DNA from: Streptococcus sp. HF-1907
GTDB taxonomy: Bacteria; Bacillota; Bacilli; Lactobacillales; Streptococcaceae
Direction of reading: 5' to 3'
Assembly (NCBI RefSeq): GCF_015594605.1
Contig: NZ_JADNQT010000002.1
Location: forward strand, 1 to 64,000
Length of the DNA: 64,000 bases
The stretch's first letter is position 1. Every line of letters begins with the position of its first letter. A model generated the notes under the pieces. It was not told the origin of the DNA. It worked only from the letters and a program-made list of their open reading frames with translations, and made no database searches. Position numbers and translations under genes: made by a program. This document shows, piece after piece, positions 47,628 to 57,702 of the stretch.

Positions 47628-49448
47628 TTACAGTTTAACATCAACTGAGGGAGCTACTTGCTCCGCATCAGTTGTTTCTTGATTCAACTTCTGCAAAATC
47701 GCCTTGGCGACTGGACGCGGAATCCCGCAGGTCACGATATCCTCGATGTCTGCCTTTTGAATATTAGGCAGGCTCTTAAAATGTTTCATGAGTAATTGCT
47801 TGCGCTTAGGTCCAAGCCCTGCAATGCCGTCCAGCTTGCTTGAAAATGAATTTTTTGAGCGAAGCTGGCGGTGGAAAGTGATAGCGAAGCGGTGAACTTC
47901 ATCTTGAATCCGATGAAGGAGGAAAAATTCCTCAGAATTCCTTGGTAATTCTACCACCTCAAGCGGCTCTCCAAAGAGCAATTCGTGGGTCTGATGCTTG
48001 TCGTTTTTTTGCAGACCAGCGACTGGAATATCTAGTCCCAAGCGGTTTTGAATGACATCTTTAGCGATATTGACTTGGCCTTGCCCACCATCGATAACAA
48101 TCAAATCTGGTGGCGTCAAGCCGTCTTTCATAACACGACTGTAACGGCGGTAAATGACCTCGCGCATGCTGGCATAATCATCAGGACCGACAACGGTTTT
48201 AATCTTAAATTTACGGTAATCTTTCTTACTTGGCTTACCGTCCACAAAAACCACCATAGCAGCAACTGGACTTGTCCCTTGGATGTTGGAGTTATCAAAA
48301 GCCTCAATGCGAGTTGGCTTGGGAATATTGAGAAGTTCCCCAAGATTTTCCACCGCACCGTGGGTCTTACGAATATCTTTTTCCAAGAGGTCAAATTTCT
48401 GTTGCAGACTCACACGCGCATTTTTCGTCGCCAAATTGACCAACTGCTTCTTCTCACCACGCTGTGGCTTGATGAGTTTACTATCTACAATGGCCTTGAC
48501 CAGCTCTTCATCAATGTCCTGCGGAATGAAAATTTCCTTAGGCAACAGGTGCTTGGTGTCTTGGTAAAATTGTCCCATGTAGGTCAAGAAATCTTCTTCT
48601 GGTTCATTATAGTAAGGGAACATATTGACATCACGCTGGATGAGTTTCCCATTACGGACGAAGAAAACCTGCACACACATCCAACCCTTATCAACATAAT
48701 ATCCGAAAATATCACGGTCCATCATGTCTTGGTGGATGACACGTTGTTTGGTACGAAGAAGACTAACGGCTTCAATCAAATCTCGATATTCAGCAGCGCG
48801 TTCGAATTCCATTTCAGAAGACATTTTCAGCATCTTCTCACGCAGACCGTCAACAATTTTGTCGTCCTTGCCGTTCAAAAAGTTCTTGATGTCCTCGACA
48901 AGACCATCCCAATAGGCCTTGTCAGTCTTGCAAATGGTATGGGCATTACATTGCCCAAGATGGTAATAAAAGCAGACCTTGTTGGCTGGGTTGGTACATT
49001 TTTTAAAAGGAAAAAGGCGATCCAAGAGCCGCTTAATCTCCATGGCTGCGCCCGAGTCAGGATAAGGACCGAAGTAAGTGGCGCCATCCTTCTTGACCTG
49101 ACGGGTAATCATAAGGCGAGGGTAAATCTCATTGGTAATCTTGATATAAGGGTAAGAGGAATCATCCTTGAGCTTGATATTGTACTTGGGCATGTTCTCC
49201 TGGATGAGGTTAATCTCCAGCAAAAGCGCCTCGGTATTTGACGTCGTGACGATATACTCAAAATCCTCGATTTCAGACACCAAAAGCTCTGTCTTAGTGT
49301 TATGACTTCCGTGGAAATAGCTGCGCACACGATTCTTAAGATTCTTGGCCTTGCCCACATAAATAATAGTCCCATTCTTATCCTTATGCAGATAACAACC
49401 TGGACTATCCGGCAAGAGTTCTAGTTTATGTTTAATCAGTTCGTTCAT
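47628..49448 (-). CDS. uvrC: UvrABC system protein C
   Basis: A 606-residue nucleotide-excision-repair nuclease. In order: GIY-YIG domain ([24 protein letters not shown], about 18-42), UVR motif (about 200-235), UvrC endonuclease domain with [13 protein letters not shown]-like DNSNIQGTS and VIDGGQGQV, and a C-terminal double HhH ([14 protein letters not shown]). It makes both incisions around lesions. The ATG at 49448 lies 7 nt after a -10, with no SD, so the transcript is probably leaderless. Confidence 0.95.
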   Translation of the reverse strand: MNELIKHKLELLPDSPGCYLHKDKNGTIIYVGKAKNLKNRVRSYFHGSHNTKTELLVSEIEDFEYIVTTSNTEALLLEINLIQENMPKYNIKLKDDSSYPYIKITNEIYPRLMITRQVKKDGATYFGPYPDSGAAMEIKRLLDRLFPFKKCTNPANKVCFYYHLGQCNAHTICKTDKAYWDGLVEDIKNFLNGKDDKIVDGLREKMLKMSSEMEFERAAEYRDLIEAVSLLRTKQRVIHQDMMDRDIFGYYVDKGWMCVQVFFVRNGKLIQRDVNMFPYYNEPEEDFLTYMGQFYQDTKHLLPKEIFIPQDIDEELVKAIVDSKLIKPQRGEKKQLVNLATKNARVSLQQKFDLLEKDIRKTHGAVENLGELLNIPKPTRIEAFDNSNIQGTSPVAAMVVFVDGKPSKKDYRKFKIKTVVGPDDYASMREVIYRRYSRVMKDGLTPPDLIVIDGGQGQVNIAKDVIQNRLGLDIPVAGLQKNDKHQTHELLFGEPLEVVELPRNSEEFFLLHRIQDEVHRFAITFHRQLRSKNSFSSKLDGIAGLGPKRKQLLMKHFKSLPNIQKADIEDIVTCGIPRPVAKAILQKLNQETTDAEQVAPSVDVKL

Positions 49449-49455
49449 AGCTTTA

Positions 49456-49464
49456 ATTATAGCA
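49456..49464 (-). promoter_or_regulatory. uvrC promoter, probable leaderless mRNA
   Basis: TGCTATAAT on the minus strand (TATAAT at 49456-49461). Seven bases separate it from the ATG. It directly follows the T-run of the MATE terminator. Confidence 0.55.
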
Positions 49465-49489
49465 AAAAATCCACCACGGAGGTGGATTT
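49465..49489 (-). terminator. Terminator of the MATE gene
   Basis: AAATCCACC/GGTGGATTT stem with TTTTTT on the minus strand, placed between the MATE stop and uvrC. Confidence 0.85.
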
Positions 49490-49493
49490 GAGA

Positions 49494-50834
49494 TTATTGA
49501 TAGCGTCTGCGAATCTTCTTCAACCGCTGATTAAGCGCCAAGCCACAGACAAAGATTCCCACAATCAAGCCAACCCAGTAACCGTAAGGACCAAGTTTGG
49601 TGGTACCATCTAGAATCAGGGCTAGGGGCAGAGATATTATCCAGTAGGCACCGACACCGATGATAAATGGCATGGTGGTGTCCTTGTAACCACGCAAAAT
49701 TCCCTGTATGGGTGCTGCATAGGCATCTGCAAATTGGAAAAAGAGGCTGAAAGTTAGGAAAGTCGAGGTTATTCGTACAAAATCTGGGTTACTGTTGTAG
49801 AGCGCAGCCACATTTTCTCTGAAAATAAAGAGGAAACTGAGGGTACAGATGGCGAACCCTACGGCTGTTAGGCGACCGAGTTGGCTGTATTCTTTGGCAT
49901 CTTGATAACGGCGGGCACCTACTTCAAAGGAAACAGCGATGGACAAGGCTGTCGAGATGCTCAAAGGAAAAGCATACATCAAGGAAGCGAAATTCATGGC
50001 AGATTGGTGGGCGGCGATGATTTCTGATGAAAATTTTGCCATGAAGAGTCCAACGACAGCAAAGATAGCGACTTCCGCAAAGACCTGCAAGCCGATTGGC
50101 AAGCCAAGACGGACATCATCCTTGATGAGATGGCAATTCACCTTTTCAAACTGCCAAACTCGGTAGGTTTTTATTTTGGGGTAGACCGACATAACCACTG
50201 CTATCACGATAAAGACCGCCCAGTAGGTTAGCGAAGTCCCCAGACCAGCGCCAGCGCCTCCCAAACTTGGGAGGCCAAATTTTCCATAAATCAAAACGTA
50301 GTTGAAAAAGGAATTAAAGGGCAAAATCAAGAGCATCAGGTACATGGACATGCGGGTCAAGCCCAGCGCATCGAAGAAAGATCGGCAAATGCTAAACAAA
50401 ATCAGGGGCAAAATGCCAATCGTGATGTAGGACAGGTAGCCCAAGCTAACCTTGAGAACTTCTGCCTCCAAGCCAATGTGTCCAAGGATGGGCTTTGCGA
50501 TAAACTGAACAATCAAAAAAAACACTGCCGATAAAATCAGCCCCAAGTAGAGAAATTGATGAAAATCTGTCTTAATTTTCTCTCTTTCTCCCCGTCCCAA
50601 GTGGTGTCCGACAATAGGAACCAAGGCTGAAACAATCCCCGTCACCAGGGTGAAGAAAGGGTTCCATAGATTACTAGCCGTCGAGACACCCGCAAGATGC
50701 AACTGACTAAATTGCCCAGTCATGACATTATCGACAAAACTAGCCGAATAATTGGCGAACTGATAAATTAGAACTGGGATAAATATTTTGAAAAAGAGCC
50801 ATAATTTTTCGCTTTTGTTGCTTGTTTTATGCAC
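49494..50834 (-). CDS. MATE family multidrug efflux protein
   Basis: A 446-residue membrane protein with twelve hydrophobic segments in the two-lobe MatE arrangement (about 10-210 and 235-440). FVDNVMTGQFSQLHLAGVS and the second-lobe FEVGARRYQDAKEYSQLGR are typical of MATE proteins. Exports cations or drugs using Na+ or H+ gradients; substrate unknown. GTG start at 50834 (GTGCATAAAACA) with GGAG 6-7 nt upstream. It stands alone, with a terminator at both ends. Confidence 0.9.
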   Translation of the reverse strand: MHKTSNKSEKLWLFFKIFIPVLIYQFANYSASFVDNVMTGQFSQLHLAGVSTASNLWNPFFTLVTGIVSALVPIVGHHLGRGEREKIKTDFHQFLYLGLILSAVFFLIVQFIAKPILGHIGLEAEVLKVSLGYLSYITIGILPLILFSICRSFFDALGLTRMSMYLMLLILPFNSFFNYVLIYGKFGLPSLGGAGAGLGTSLTYWAVFIVIAVVMSVYPKIKTYRVWQFEKVNCHLIKDDVRLGLPIGLQVFAEVAIFAVVGLFMAKFSSEIIAAHQSAMNFASLMYAFPLSISTALSIAVSFEVGARRYQDAKEYSQLGRLTAVGFAICTLSFLFIFRENVAALYNSNPDFVRITSTFLTFSLFFQFADAYAAPIQGILRGYKDTTMPFIIGVGAYWIISLPLALILDGTTKLGPYGYWVGLIVGIFVCGLALNQRLKKIRRRYQ

Positions 50835-50907
50835 AGTTTTCTCCTAACTTACTTAATCGTCCTTCCATTGTAACCCAGTTTGATGGGCAAGTCAAAGTTA
50901 GTCACAT

Positions 50908-50937
50908 AAAAAGGCTGGGTACTGCTGTTCCAACCTT
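50908..50937 (-). terminator. Terminator after the 163-residue gene
   Basis: AAGGCTGG / CCAACCTT (one mismatch) with T-run on the minus strand. Confidence 0.6.
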
Positions 50938-50945
50938 GACTGTGA

Positions 50946-51437
50946 TTAGTTATTGTTCACATTTTCCAACCAACGCTTAATCATGACTTCGTTGTCGCCT
51001 TTTAGGGTGAAGTAAGAGCCACGAATGGTGTCGGCTAGTTTTGACTTCTGACGAGCAAACTTAAACTTGTCGACTAGCTCTGCTGGAATTTCCATGCCGT
51101 CAGACAGTTTCACACCGACTGCGCGTTTCTTGAGGTTATCTAGCTCGTACAAGACATTGATTGCCAAGCCGTCTTCATAAAAGACGTGGGTCCAAAGGAT
51201 GCGAGCTTCCAAAAATAGCTGAGCAATTTCCAAAGGTTTAGCTGCAAAGACCAAGCCACGCTCGCGTTCGAGTAGATCGGTGATGTCAGCCATCAATTCT
51301 GGGCGTTCTACTACCGGGAACGTCTCAAACTCAACTTTGAATTTATTCCAGAAATAACGGGCTTCATTAGCGCGAAGCCCTGCTAGCGCGTCTGCAACAG
51401 ACGAAGTCTCCAATCTAATCTTTGGGACCGAGTACAT
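50946..51437 (-). CDS. Conserved protein of unknown function, 163 residues
   Basis: Soluble, mixed alpha/beta protein: MYSVPKIRLETSSVADALAGL..., with a likely helical core (FWNKFKVEFETFP and FLEARILWTHVFYED). No known motif is evident. Ends before a terminator. It may be preceded by a tiny overlapping frame (51415-51483). Not assigned to a family with confidence. Confidence 0.7.
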   Translation of the reverse strand: MYSVPKIRLETSSVADALAGLRANEARYFWNKFKVEFETFPVVERPELMADITDLLERERGLVFAAKPLEIAQLFLEARILWTHVFYEDGLAINVLYELDNLKKRAVGVKLSDGMEIPAELVDKFKFARQKSKLADTIRGSYFTLKGDNEVMIKRWLENVNNN

Positions 51438-51483
51438 GATTCAGTCCGATAAATGCATAACCTACCAGTACGTAAGCTGTCAT
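51415..51483 (-). CDS. Possible tiny membrane peptide upstream of 50946-51437
   Basis: A 22-residue frame, MTAYVLVGYAFIGLNHVLGPKD, overlapping the start of the next gene by 22 nt. Hydrophobic, but the RBS is weak (no clear GGAG), and the frame opens without a stop only from ATCATC upstream. It may be the end of a longer, decayed frame (stop at the third codon upstream). Low confidence. Confidence 0.25.
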   Translation of the reverse strand: MTAYVLVGYAFIGLNHVLGPKD

Positions 51484-51662
51484 GATGACCAGCGAATTGA
51501 TTCCAATAAAGCCTTGCTGAATTTTGGTAATTCTATTTTAGAACATCTCGAAAAATTTAAGTTGGTAGTGTACGTGGTATTTTCCCTATCAAAAATACCC
51601 ACACATTACCAACAAATTTGTAAATAAAAAAACAGAATTGAATTTCAATTCTGCCCATCTCT

Positions 51663-52131
51663 TTATATTCCAAACTTTTGAAGCTCTTTTTCAGTTACTA
51701 GAGTCAATAGATTATTTTGAAGTACTACAAAAATGTCAACTGACTCTAACAATGCCTTATTAAGTCTATTCTGCCAACGATGTGCTATAACTTGATTAGT
51801 TGTGAAATATCCTGGGATCCATATCCTTATCTAAATTACGAACCCCAACAAGCCTAAATAGATTGCTAAAGAAATCTCGTAACAACTCCTCTAGTTCCAC
51901 CTCATTTTCAAAAATGATTTCTTCCATGGTTTTCTCAAACAAATCTACATAACTTTCAAGGGTTGAAATACTAATAAAGTTATCTCCCCCTTTATACTTT
52001 GCCGTTTCGATATTACTAATATATTTCTTATCAGTAATATCTCCTTGCCTAAAACCAGTTGCTTTTCGAAGATTCTTACAGCGAGTTGAGATTGACTCAA
52101 CAGGTTCTTTTTCAAAATTAAATAAGGGCAT
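51663..52131 (-). pseudogene. XRE-type regulator, frameshifted
   Basis: The first 111 codons (MPLFNFEKEPVESISTRC...) carry a helix-turn-helix (RKATGFRQGDITDKKYISNIE) and end at 51796. A +1/-1 shift near 51810 restores a frame reading NQVIAHRWQNRLNKALLES... to a stop at 51663-51665. The full protein would be about 155 residues. Such regulators occur in phages and integrative elements. It borders the vnc/vex locus and may mark its mobile history. Confidence 0.65.
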
Positions 52132-52193
52132 ACATATTACTCCTCTGTATCATGTTTTAAAAAATATATTTGCATACTTTTCGGTTTATAACT

Positions 52194-53510
52194 TTAACGA
52201 ATCCTAAAATAAAACTTCATACCTTTTTCACTTTTTTCAAATCCGTAAGGAATAGCAGAATTGAGCAAGATACTCTTGACCACAAAAAGTCCCAAGCCAT
52301 TGCTATTGTCGTCCTCACTTCCGGAAAATAAGTTAAAAGATGAATCTATCTTTTCGTTATCTAAAGGTTCGCAGGTATTTTCGATAAAAAAGCAGTCGTT
52401 TTTTGTGCTAATCGTTATCTCTCCATTTTCATAGGAATATTTTATCGCATTACTAATGAGATTTGTCAAAATCTTATTAAGAGCACGTTTTGACATGTAG
52501 ACCTCTTCTGTCGTTAAGAAATTTTGTATCTCGATATGCTTATGCTGGGCTAAGAGGGCGTAATCTTCTAATATCCTCTGAACCTCCTGATTGAGATTGA
52601 CATGCTCTTTGTCGTTTTCTAATTCTTGGAGAGATGAGATGGTCACTATGTCAACAATCATACTGGTCAACTTATCAATCTTCTCAAGCGATACATCCAG
52701 ATACTTATCCCTGTCTTTATACTTGCCTACCTTGTACTTCATATTTTCCAAGAGAACCCTGAGGCTGGCAAGGGGCGTCTTCAACTCGTGCGACGTACTG
52801 CGTAAAAATTCGACTTTTCTTTTTTCAAGATTGATAATTTCCTTATTCTTTTGATCTAGGTCATCTATCACCCCTAACAATCTGGTGTATAGAGTATTAA
52901 TCTGATTTTTTAGACTGCCTATTTCATCGTAGGAAGTGACCTTTAAAAGGGCACCTTTTTCCAAATTCATCATATGATTAGTCATTTTTGTAATATCCAC
53001 AATGGGAGATACAATGATTTTTGTGTAGAAATAGGAAATGATCATCGAAAAAATAAAACTAATAATAATTGTATAGGGTAAAAAAGACAGACTAATATCT
53101 TTTGCCTCTCTTTTCATGTCTTTTGAAGAGATAAATTGCAAGACTAAAACCCCACCTGTGCTGGTATGAATCTTTCTTTCTTCTATAATTAGAGAATTAT
53201 CCTGACTATCACGGTTTATTGTTATCTTATCCTTGACATCAACCGCATTATCCATCGTATTCGTTTTCAGCAAAACTTGGACATCATCATTTTTAGAAAA
53301 CAGCTCTAATGTTTGATGGATAAAAGACGAATCCTTACCATCAATTGTTTTTGTTAGTCTGTCTGCGGTATGCCTAATACTTTCTTTTCGATCAGCTAAA
53401 TAAGTGATTGGAAAAATAAAATAAATCAGCAAATGACTGATGATGATCAACGAAGACATAATTGCAAAGGTATATATAAATATTTTTGGAAATAGTTTTA
53501 TCTTTTTCAT
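52194..53510 (-). CDS. vncS: Sensor histidine kinase (VncS-like)
   Basis: A 438-residue membrane kinase: TM1 (about 8-34), extracellular sensor (about 35-145), TM2 (about 146-168), HAMP, HisKA with phospho-His in RSTSHELKTPLASLRV (about 238-250), and HATPase_c with LTNLISNAIKY (N box) and SNGLGLFVVKS (G box). Sits just after vncR (4-nt overlap), matching the vex-vncRS order of pneumococcus. Signal not known. Confidence 0.88.
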   Translation of the reverse strand: MKKIKLFPKIFIYTFAIMSSLIIISHLLIYFIFPITYLADRKESIRHTADRLTKTIDGKDSSFIHQTLELFSKNDDVQVLLKTNTMDNAVDVKDKITINRDSQDNSLIIEERKIHTSTGGVLVLQFISSKDMKREAKDISLSFLPYTIIISFIFSMIISYFYTKIIVSPIVDITKMTNHMMNLEKGALLKVTSYDEIGSLKNQINTLYTRLLGVIDDLDQKNKEIINLEKRKVEFLRSTSHELKTPLASLRVLLENMKYKVGKYKDRDKYLDVSLEKIDKLTSMIVDIVTISSLQELENDKEHVNLNQEVQRILEDYALLAQHKHIEIQNFLTTEEVYMSKRALNKILTNLISNAIKYSYENGEITISTKNDCFFIENTCEPLDNEKIDSSFNLFSGSEDDNSNGLGLFVVKSILLNSAIPYGFEKSEKGMKFYFRIR

Positions 53511-54163
53511 CTTATCGTCATCTTATATCCCACATTTCGGACGGTCTCTATACAATCCAAGCCTAGTTTTTTTCTCAGTTCCTTGATATACACATCGACC
53601 ACCCTGTCATATGGAATAGGCTCATCTTCCTTCCAAACGCCGTCTATAATCTGATTTCTAGTTAGCACAATATTTTCATGTTGTAACAAAAGTTCCAAGA
53701 TTTTTAGCTCCTTAGCATGAACAGCAACTTCTTTTCCCTGATAGGTCGCCGTGTAACTTGAAAAATTCACTTGGCAATCCTTATAAGTGAAAGTCGAATA
53801 AGAAGTATAATACCTTTTTATTATAGTATCCACCCTTGTTTTAAGTAGAGAAAGCGAAAACGGCTTTTCGATATAGCCATCACACAACTCCGAAAAAGCC
53901 TTAATTTTAGAATCATCATCATTAAAAGCAGTCAACATCAAAACAGGGATACTACTCTTTTTTCGGATACGATGGAGTACTTCTATTCCGTTTAACTTTG
54001 GTAGCATAATATCCAATAAGACCAAATGAACATCGTTATTTTCAAACGTCTCAATAGCCTCTTGTCCGTCCGAAGCCGCAAAACAATCATAATTATGTTC
54101 TTCTAAAAATTCACAGATTCCTTCTAAAATTGTCTGCTCATCTTCTACGACTAGTATATTCAT
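53507..54163 (-). CDS. vncR: Response regulator, OmpR/PhoB class (VncR-like)
   Basis: A 218-residue regulator: receiver domain (1-115, phospho-Asp in LVLLDIMLPKLNG, about residue 51) and winged-helix DNA-binding domain (about 125-215). The start at ATG 54163 (MNILVVEDEQTILEG) has GAGGGG 4-8 nt upstream, better than the frame extended by ten codons. Length agrees with pneumococcal VncR. It probably binds near vex1, where an 11-bp direct repeat is found. Confidence 0.88.
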   Translation of the reverse strand: MNILVVEDEQTILEGICEFLEEHNYDCFAASDGQEAIETFENNDVHLVLLDIMLPKLNGIEVLHRIRKKSSIPVLMLTAFNDDDSKIKAFSELCDGYIEKPFSLSLLKTRVDTIIKRYYTSYSTFTYKDCQVNFSSYTATYQGKEVAVHAKELKILELLLQHENIVLTRNQIIDGVWKEDEPIPYDRVVDVYIKELRKKLGLDCIETVRNVGYKMTIR

Positions 54164-54230
54164 TTTCCCCTCCTCTATTACACTATAGCACAAGTTTGCT
54201 CATCTTTCCAAATTTATCCTATACACAGAT

Positions 54231-54276
54231 AAAAAACCATCTATGTCAGACTCAGTTCTCTGAAAAACACAGATGG
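54231..54276 (-). terminator. Terminator between vex3 and vncR
   Basis: CCATCTGTGT / ACATAGATGG stem followed by TTTTTT on the minus strand. It suggests vncRS is at least partly transcribed apart from vex, from a promoter in 54164-54230. Confidence 0.7.
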
Positions 54277-54319
54277 CTGTTGGTTTATTTTTAAGCTAGC
54301 GTGTTAGATTTAACCAATT

Positions 54320-55696
54320 TTATTCAATATCTGTCAATAATTCTTTTGGATGTTTTCGTAGCATTTTTTGAGAAGATAACAGTAGAGCTATCAACATGAT
54401 AATGATACCAGCAATGATTACATAAATCATGTCTATTGAACGGATATGAATATCGAGACTGGTTAGGTATTTATTAAAGCCATCGACTTCAGCTCCCCCA
54501 CCAAGATTGGCTGAAGTAGCTTCTGAGGCAGTCTTTTTAGCAATGTCTGATGTAACACTATTTAATATACTATTTGCGATTGTCTTACCTGTATGATTTG
54601 CCAAGAAGTAAGATCCAATAAAGGCAAAAACGCCAATGGTGAGCACTTCCATGATAAATTGACCTAGTATATGAACTTTGGTGATACCAAGTGCCAGCAT
54701 AATACCAATCTCTTTTTTTCTAGCATTGATCCACAATAGCAATAGCAGACTTAGAACGAGACCTGCAAAGACTAAGCTACCTATGAGCAAGGTATTTGCT
54801 ACTTTGTAAATACCAGAGATAGATTGTTGCAAGGCTGGATAATTGTTTGAGCTCTTAATGAGATCGTAAGACTGCCAGTCAATGTCTAGTTTTTTCATCT
54901 TTTCGATAACACTATCAATGTCTTTGTCTCCATTAACAAAGAAAGTAGCGTCTTGATATGTGGCAGTATCTTCGGTATTGCCATATAATTTAGCTGCTGT
55001 ATGAAGATCTGATACGATATTATTTTCGTAAAGTTCTTGTGAGTAGGAAACGTTGGCCTTGTTTTTACCCTCAAATAATCCTACTATTTCTACTTCTACT
55101 GTTTCGTTAGCTTGCTTTTCATTATCAGCATCGTAAAGATTAGATTTTAGTTTAATCTTATCTCCGATTTTGAGTTTATTTTTTTCCGCCAAATCCTTAT
55201 GTAGGATAACTTTGTCCTTATCCCCTGTTTTTAGATGTCTTCCTTCTACCAACTTAAAGGACCCGGAGACAAATTTGTCTTCTTTAGAAGAGTCATTCAC
55301 CCCCGTCAGCATGACTGCCTTACCAAAAGTTTTTGCTCTTTCAACACTTTGATTTCTCTTGGTTTCTTCTGTTTCAATGATATCATGATCGACCAAATCA
55401 CCAACGGCATTAATCCGTTTGATATAGCTTTCAATCTCTTTTGAACTTGAAATTTTTTTGATATCTTGGCCTTTGACATTTCCTGCACCTCTGGCAGTCC
55501 CTTGATTGACTCTTCTATTGATTTGAATGGAAAAGCTATTGGTAATATCTTTAAAGGTTTCCTTTGAGGCCTCGGTAGTTGCATTTTTTATCGATAAGCT
55601 AACCAAACTAAGTGTTGCCATGACTAAGATAACAGCAAAAATAACGAGGCTCTTGAGTCTTTTTCTTGTGATATATGATAATGCGTTTCTAAACAT
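54320..55696 (-). CDS. vex3: FtsX-type ABC transporter permease (Vex3-like)
   Basis: A 458-residue MacB/FtsX permease: TM1 (about 15-33), a large extracellular part (about 40-295), then three helices (about 300-325, 345-370, 420-445) with INARKKEIGIMLALG before the second. Partner to the Vex2 ATPase. Pneumococcal Vex3 is of the same size and position (between vex2 and vncR). Transported substrate unknown; peptide or antimicrobial export suggested by context. Confidence 0.85.
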   Translation of the reverse strand: MFRNALSYITRKRLKSLVIFAVILVMATLSLVSLSIKNATTEASKETFKDITNSFSIQINRRVNQGTARGAGNVKGQDIKKISSSKEIESYIKRINAVGDLVDHDIIETEETKRNQSVERAKTFGKAVMLTGVNDSSKEDKFVSGSFKLVEGRHLKTGDKDKVILHKDLAEKNKLKIGDKIKLKSNLYDADNEKQANETVEVEIVGLFEGKNKANVSYSQELYENNIVSDLHTAAKLYGNTEDTATYQDATFFVNGDKDIDSVIEKMKKLDIDWQSYDLIKSSNNYPALQQSISGIYKVANTLLIGSLVFAGLVLSLLLLLWINARKKEIGIMLALGITKVHILGQFIMEVLTIGVFAFIGSYFLANHTGKTIANSILNSVTSDIAKKTASEATSANLGGGAEVDGFNKYLTSLDIHIRSIDMIYVIIAGIIIMLIALLLSSQKMLRKHPKELLTDIE

Positions 55697-55710
55697 ACCT
55701 TTCTCCTTAT

Positions 55711-56358
55711 CTAAACTTCTTTAGCAGCAACTTCCTGTAAGCGTTTATCTGTTATCTCCAATACAATATCTGCTGCTTTTGCCACTTCCTTACTGTGAGT
55801 CACTACGATGACGCATTTATTTCTTGATTTTGCCAATTTATGAAGCATTTCAATAATTTCAAGGGCAGTGTGTTCGTCTAAGTTTCCTGTCGGCTCGTCA
55901 GCTAATATGACCGGTGCTTCAGATACCAAGGCTCTTGCGATAGCCACCCGTTGCTGTTGACCACCTGATAGTTTCATGACATTGCGATTGATTTGTTGTT
56001 TGTCTAAGCCTAATTCAAGTAAGATGTCTTTGCCTGCTTTTTTATTGACCAAACGAACATTTTCCATGGGGGTCAAATAATCAATCAAATTATAATTTTG
56101 AAATACCAAGGAGACTTGTTTACTTCTATGATGACTGTACCCCTTTGTGGCAATGTTTTCGCCTTCAAATTGTATCTCGCCATTTACTGGGACATCAAGA
56201 CCTGCTAGCAAGGATAGGAAAGTGGACTTCCCTGCTCCAGATTTTCCTACGATAGCATAAAATTTTCCTAATTCAAAATCCGTACTGACATCAATTAAGA
56301 TATTTTCTTTTGAATCTTTATAACTATAGCTCACATGTTTCATACTTAATACACTCAT
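55711..56358 (-). CDS. vex2: ABC transporter ATPase (Vex2-like)
   Basis: A 215-residue ATPase: Walker A VGKSGAGKSTFL (about 38-46), signature KLSGGQQQRVAIARAL, Walker B PVILADEPTGNLDEHTA and H-loop VVVTHSKEV, of the MacB/LolD subfamily. It powers the two FtsX-type permeases flanking it. 215 residues equals the size of pneumococcal Vex2. Confidence 0.9.
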   Translation of the reverse strand: MSVLSMKHVSYSYKDSKENILIDVSTDFELGKFYAIVGKSGAGKSTFLSLLAGLDVPVNGEIQFEGENIATKGYSHHRSKQVSLVFQNYNLIDYLTPMENVRLVNKKAGKDILLELGLDKQQINRNVMKLSGGQQQRVAIARALVSEAPVILADEPTGNLDEHTALEIIEMLHKLAKSRNKCVIVVTHSKEVAKAADIVLEITDKRLQEVAAKEV

Positions 56359-56370
56359 TTTAATAACTCC

Positions 56371-57663
56371 TTAACTTATTTTTGATAAAATTTCCTTTGG
56401 TTTTTTCAGTAAGAATATTCCTGAAGTGACTAAAACCGATAAAACGATGATAAAAATCATCAAACCATAGCTTTGTGCTACCACCAGCACATTACCACTT
56501 GTCATCCTTGCTTTGTCTAGCATACTGATGAGTTTACCGTTAGCTATCATCTCGCTGACTATTTTTCCTGTTGCAATATAGCCTACGATAGTCGAAATCA
56601 CTAGACTAGGGATAGATAGAAAGACCAATTCCATGATAAATTGTCCGATAATGTCTTTCTTTCCTATGCCGATAGACAAGAGTATGCCGATTTCATATAT
56701 TCTTTCTCTCAGCCAGAGTATCAAGATGAGAGAAAGGACAACACAACCTCCTACAATGATGGAATAGGTGATGATTTGTATGATTCCTTTAATGGAACCC
56801 ACTGTACTAGATATGCTATCAAAGTTTTTTGTATTTTTTTCTAGCTCGATTGTCGACCAATCAATTCCCATCTTTTTCACCTTTGAAATCACCTTCGCCA
56901 TATTTTCTGGGCTATTGACAAAATAGGTGGCTTGTTTTATCTTTTCATCATTTGGGGCGATACCAGCTATTTTTTGACTGGAATTATAATCGATAAAAGC
57001 CATATTTTCACTATAATCAGATGAGAATCCTGTATAGCTCTCTTGTTTTTTCCCAGAAAAAATTCCAACGATTTCATACTGATTTTCCGTGCCTGTCTTT
57101 GGACTTCCATCTTTGGCAGGCTGACTATCTACTGTGCACTGTTTGATGGAGATGGTATCGCCTATCTTATAGTGATTTTGTTTGGCGAGTGCCTCGTGAA
57201 TGATGATTTTATTGTTATCATCTTTTTTGATGTGTCGGCCTTTGACTATCTTAAAGACTTCACTAGTAAAGTCATTGTTCAAATGAGATGAACTAACACC
57301 ATAAATCTTTAATAAGTTTTTATATTCTGGCTCGACATTGGACAGTTCCACTTTTTGTTTGCCACCAAAAACATCGGCATCTTTTAAATGAGCAGTTGTC
57401 TCGTATTCAAGATTATAACGTTCAATCTTGTCTAGCTGTTTAATGTCTTTCACTACCTTTAGGTCAATCAGATCTTGATCAAACTTGCTCCTTATAATGA
57501 AAGACGAATTAGCCGCCCTATAAATAATACTTTCTACCTGATGACTAAACTGATTGATCGCTAGACAGATATAAAGACTAAGCAAGATAGCTGTCTGGAT
57601 ACATAAGGCGATAACAGATTTTTTCTTTTTTCGTTGAATATACAATAATGAATTCTTTATCAT
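56371..57663 (-). CDS. vex1: FtsX-type ABC transporter permease (Vex1-like)
   Basis: A 430-residue permease with TM1 (about 15-38), extracellular domain (about 40-270), and three C-terminal helices (about 285-310, 330-355, 395-420), including LWLRERIYEIGILLSIG. First gene of the vex set. ATG 57663 with GGAGGA upstream. It pairs with Vex3 as a heterodimeric permease with Vex2. Confidence 0.85.
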   Translation of the reverse strand: MIKNSLLYIQRKKKKSVIALCIQTAILLSLYICLAINQFSHQVESIIYRAANSSFIIRSKFDQDLIDLKVVKDIKQLDKIERYNLEYETTAHLKDADVFGGKQKVELSNVEPEYKNLLKIYGVSSSHLNNDFTSEVFKIVKGRHIKKDDNNKIIIHEALAKQNHYKIGDTISIKQCTVDSQPAKDGSPKTGTENQYEIVGIFSGKKQESYTGFSSDYSENMAFIDYNSSQKIAGIAPNDEKIKQATYFVNSPENMAKVISKVKKMGIDWSTIELEKNTKNFDSISSTVGSIKGIIQIITYSIIVGGCVVLSLILILWLRERIYEIGILLSIGIGKKDIIGQFIMELVFLSIPSLVISTIVGYIATGKIVSEMIANGKLISMLDKARMTSGNVLVVAQSYGLMIFIIVLSVLVTSGIFLLKKPKEILSKIS

Positions 57664-57702
57664 CTAGCTTCCTCCGTAAGCGTTTAATAACAATATACTA
57701 AA

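Noticed and set aside
48048-49241. A 397-codon open frame on the plus strand opposite uvrC
   Set aside because: It mirrors the uvrC coding frame, has no ribosome-binding site or family motif, and uvrC is complete on the other strand.
54164-54319. A Pep27-like death peptide between vex3 and vncR
   Set aside because: Frames here are very short (for example MSKLVL) and the space is filled by a terminator and promoter; none resembles Pep27.
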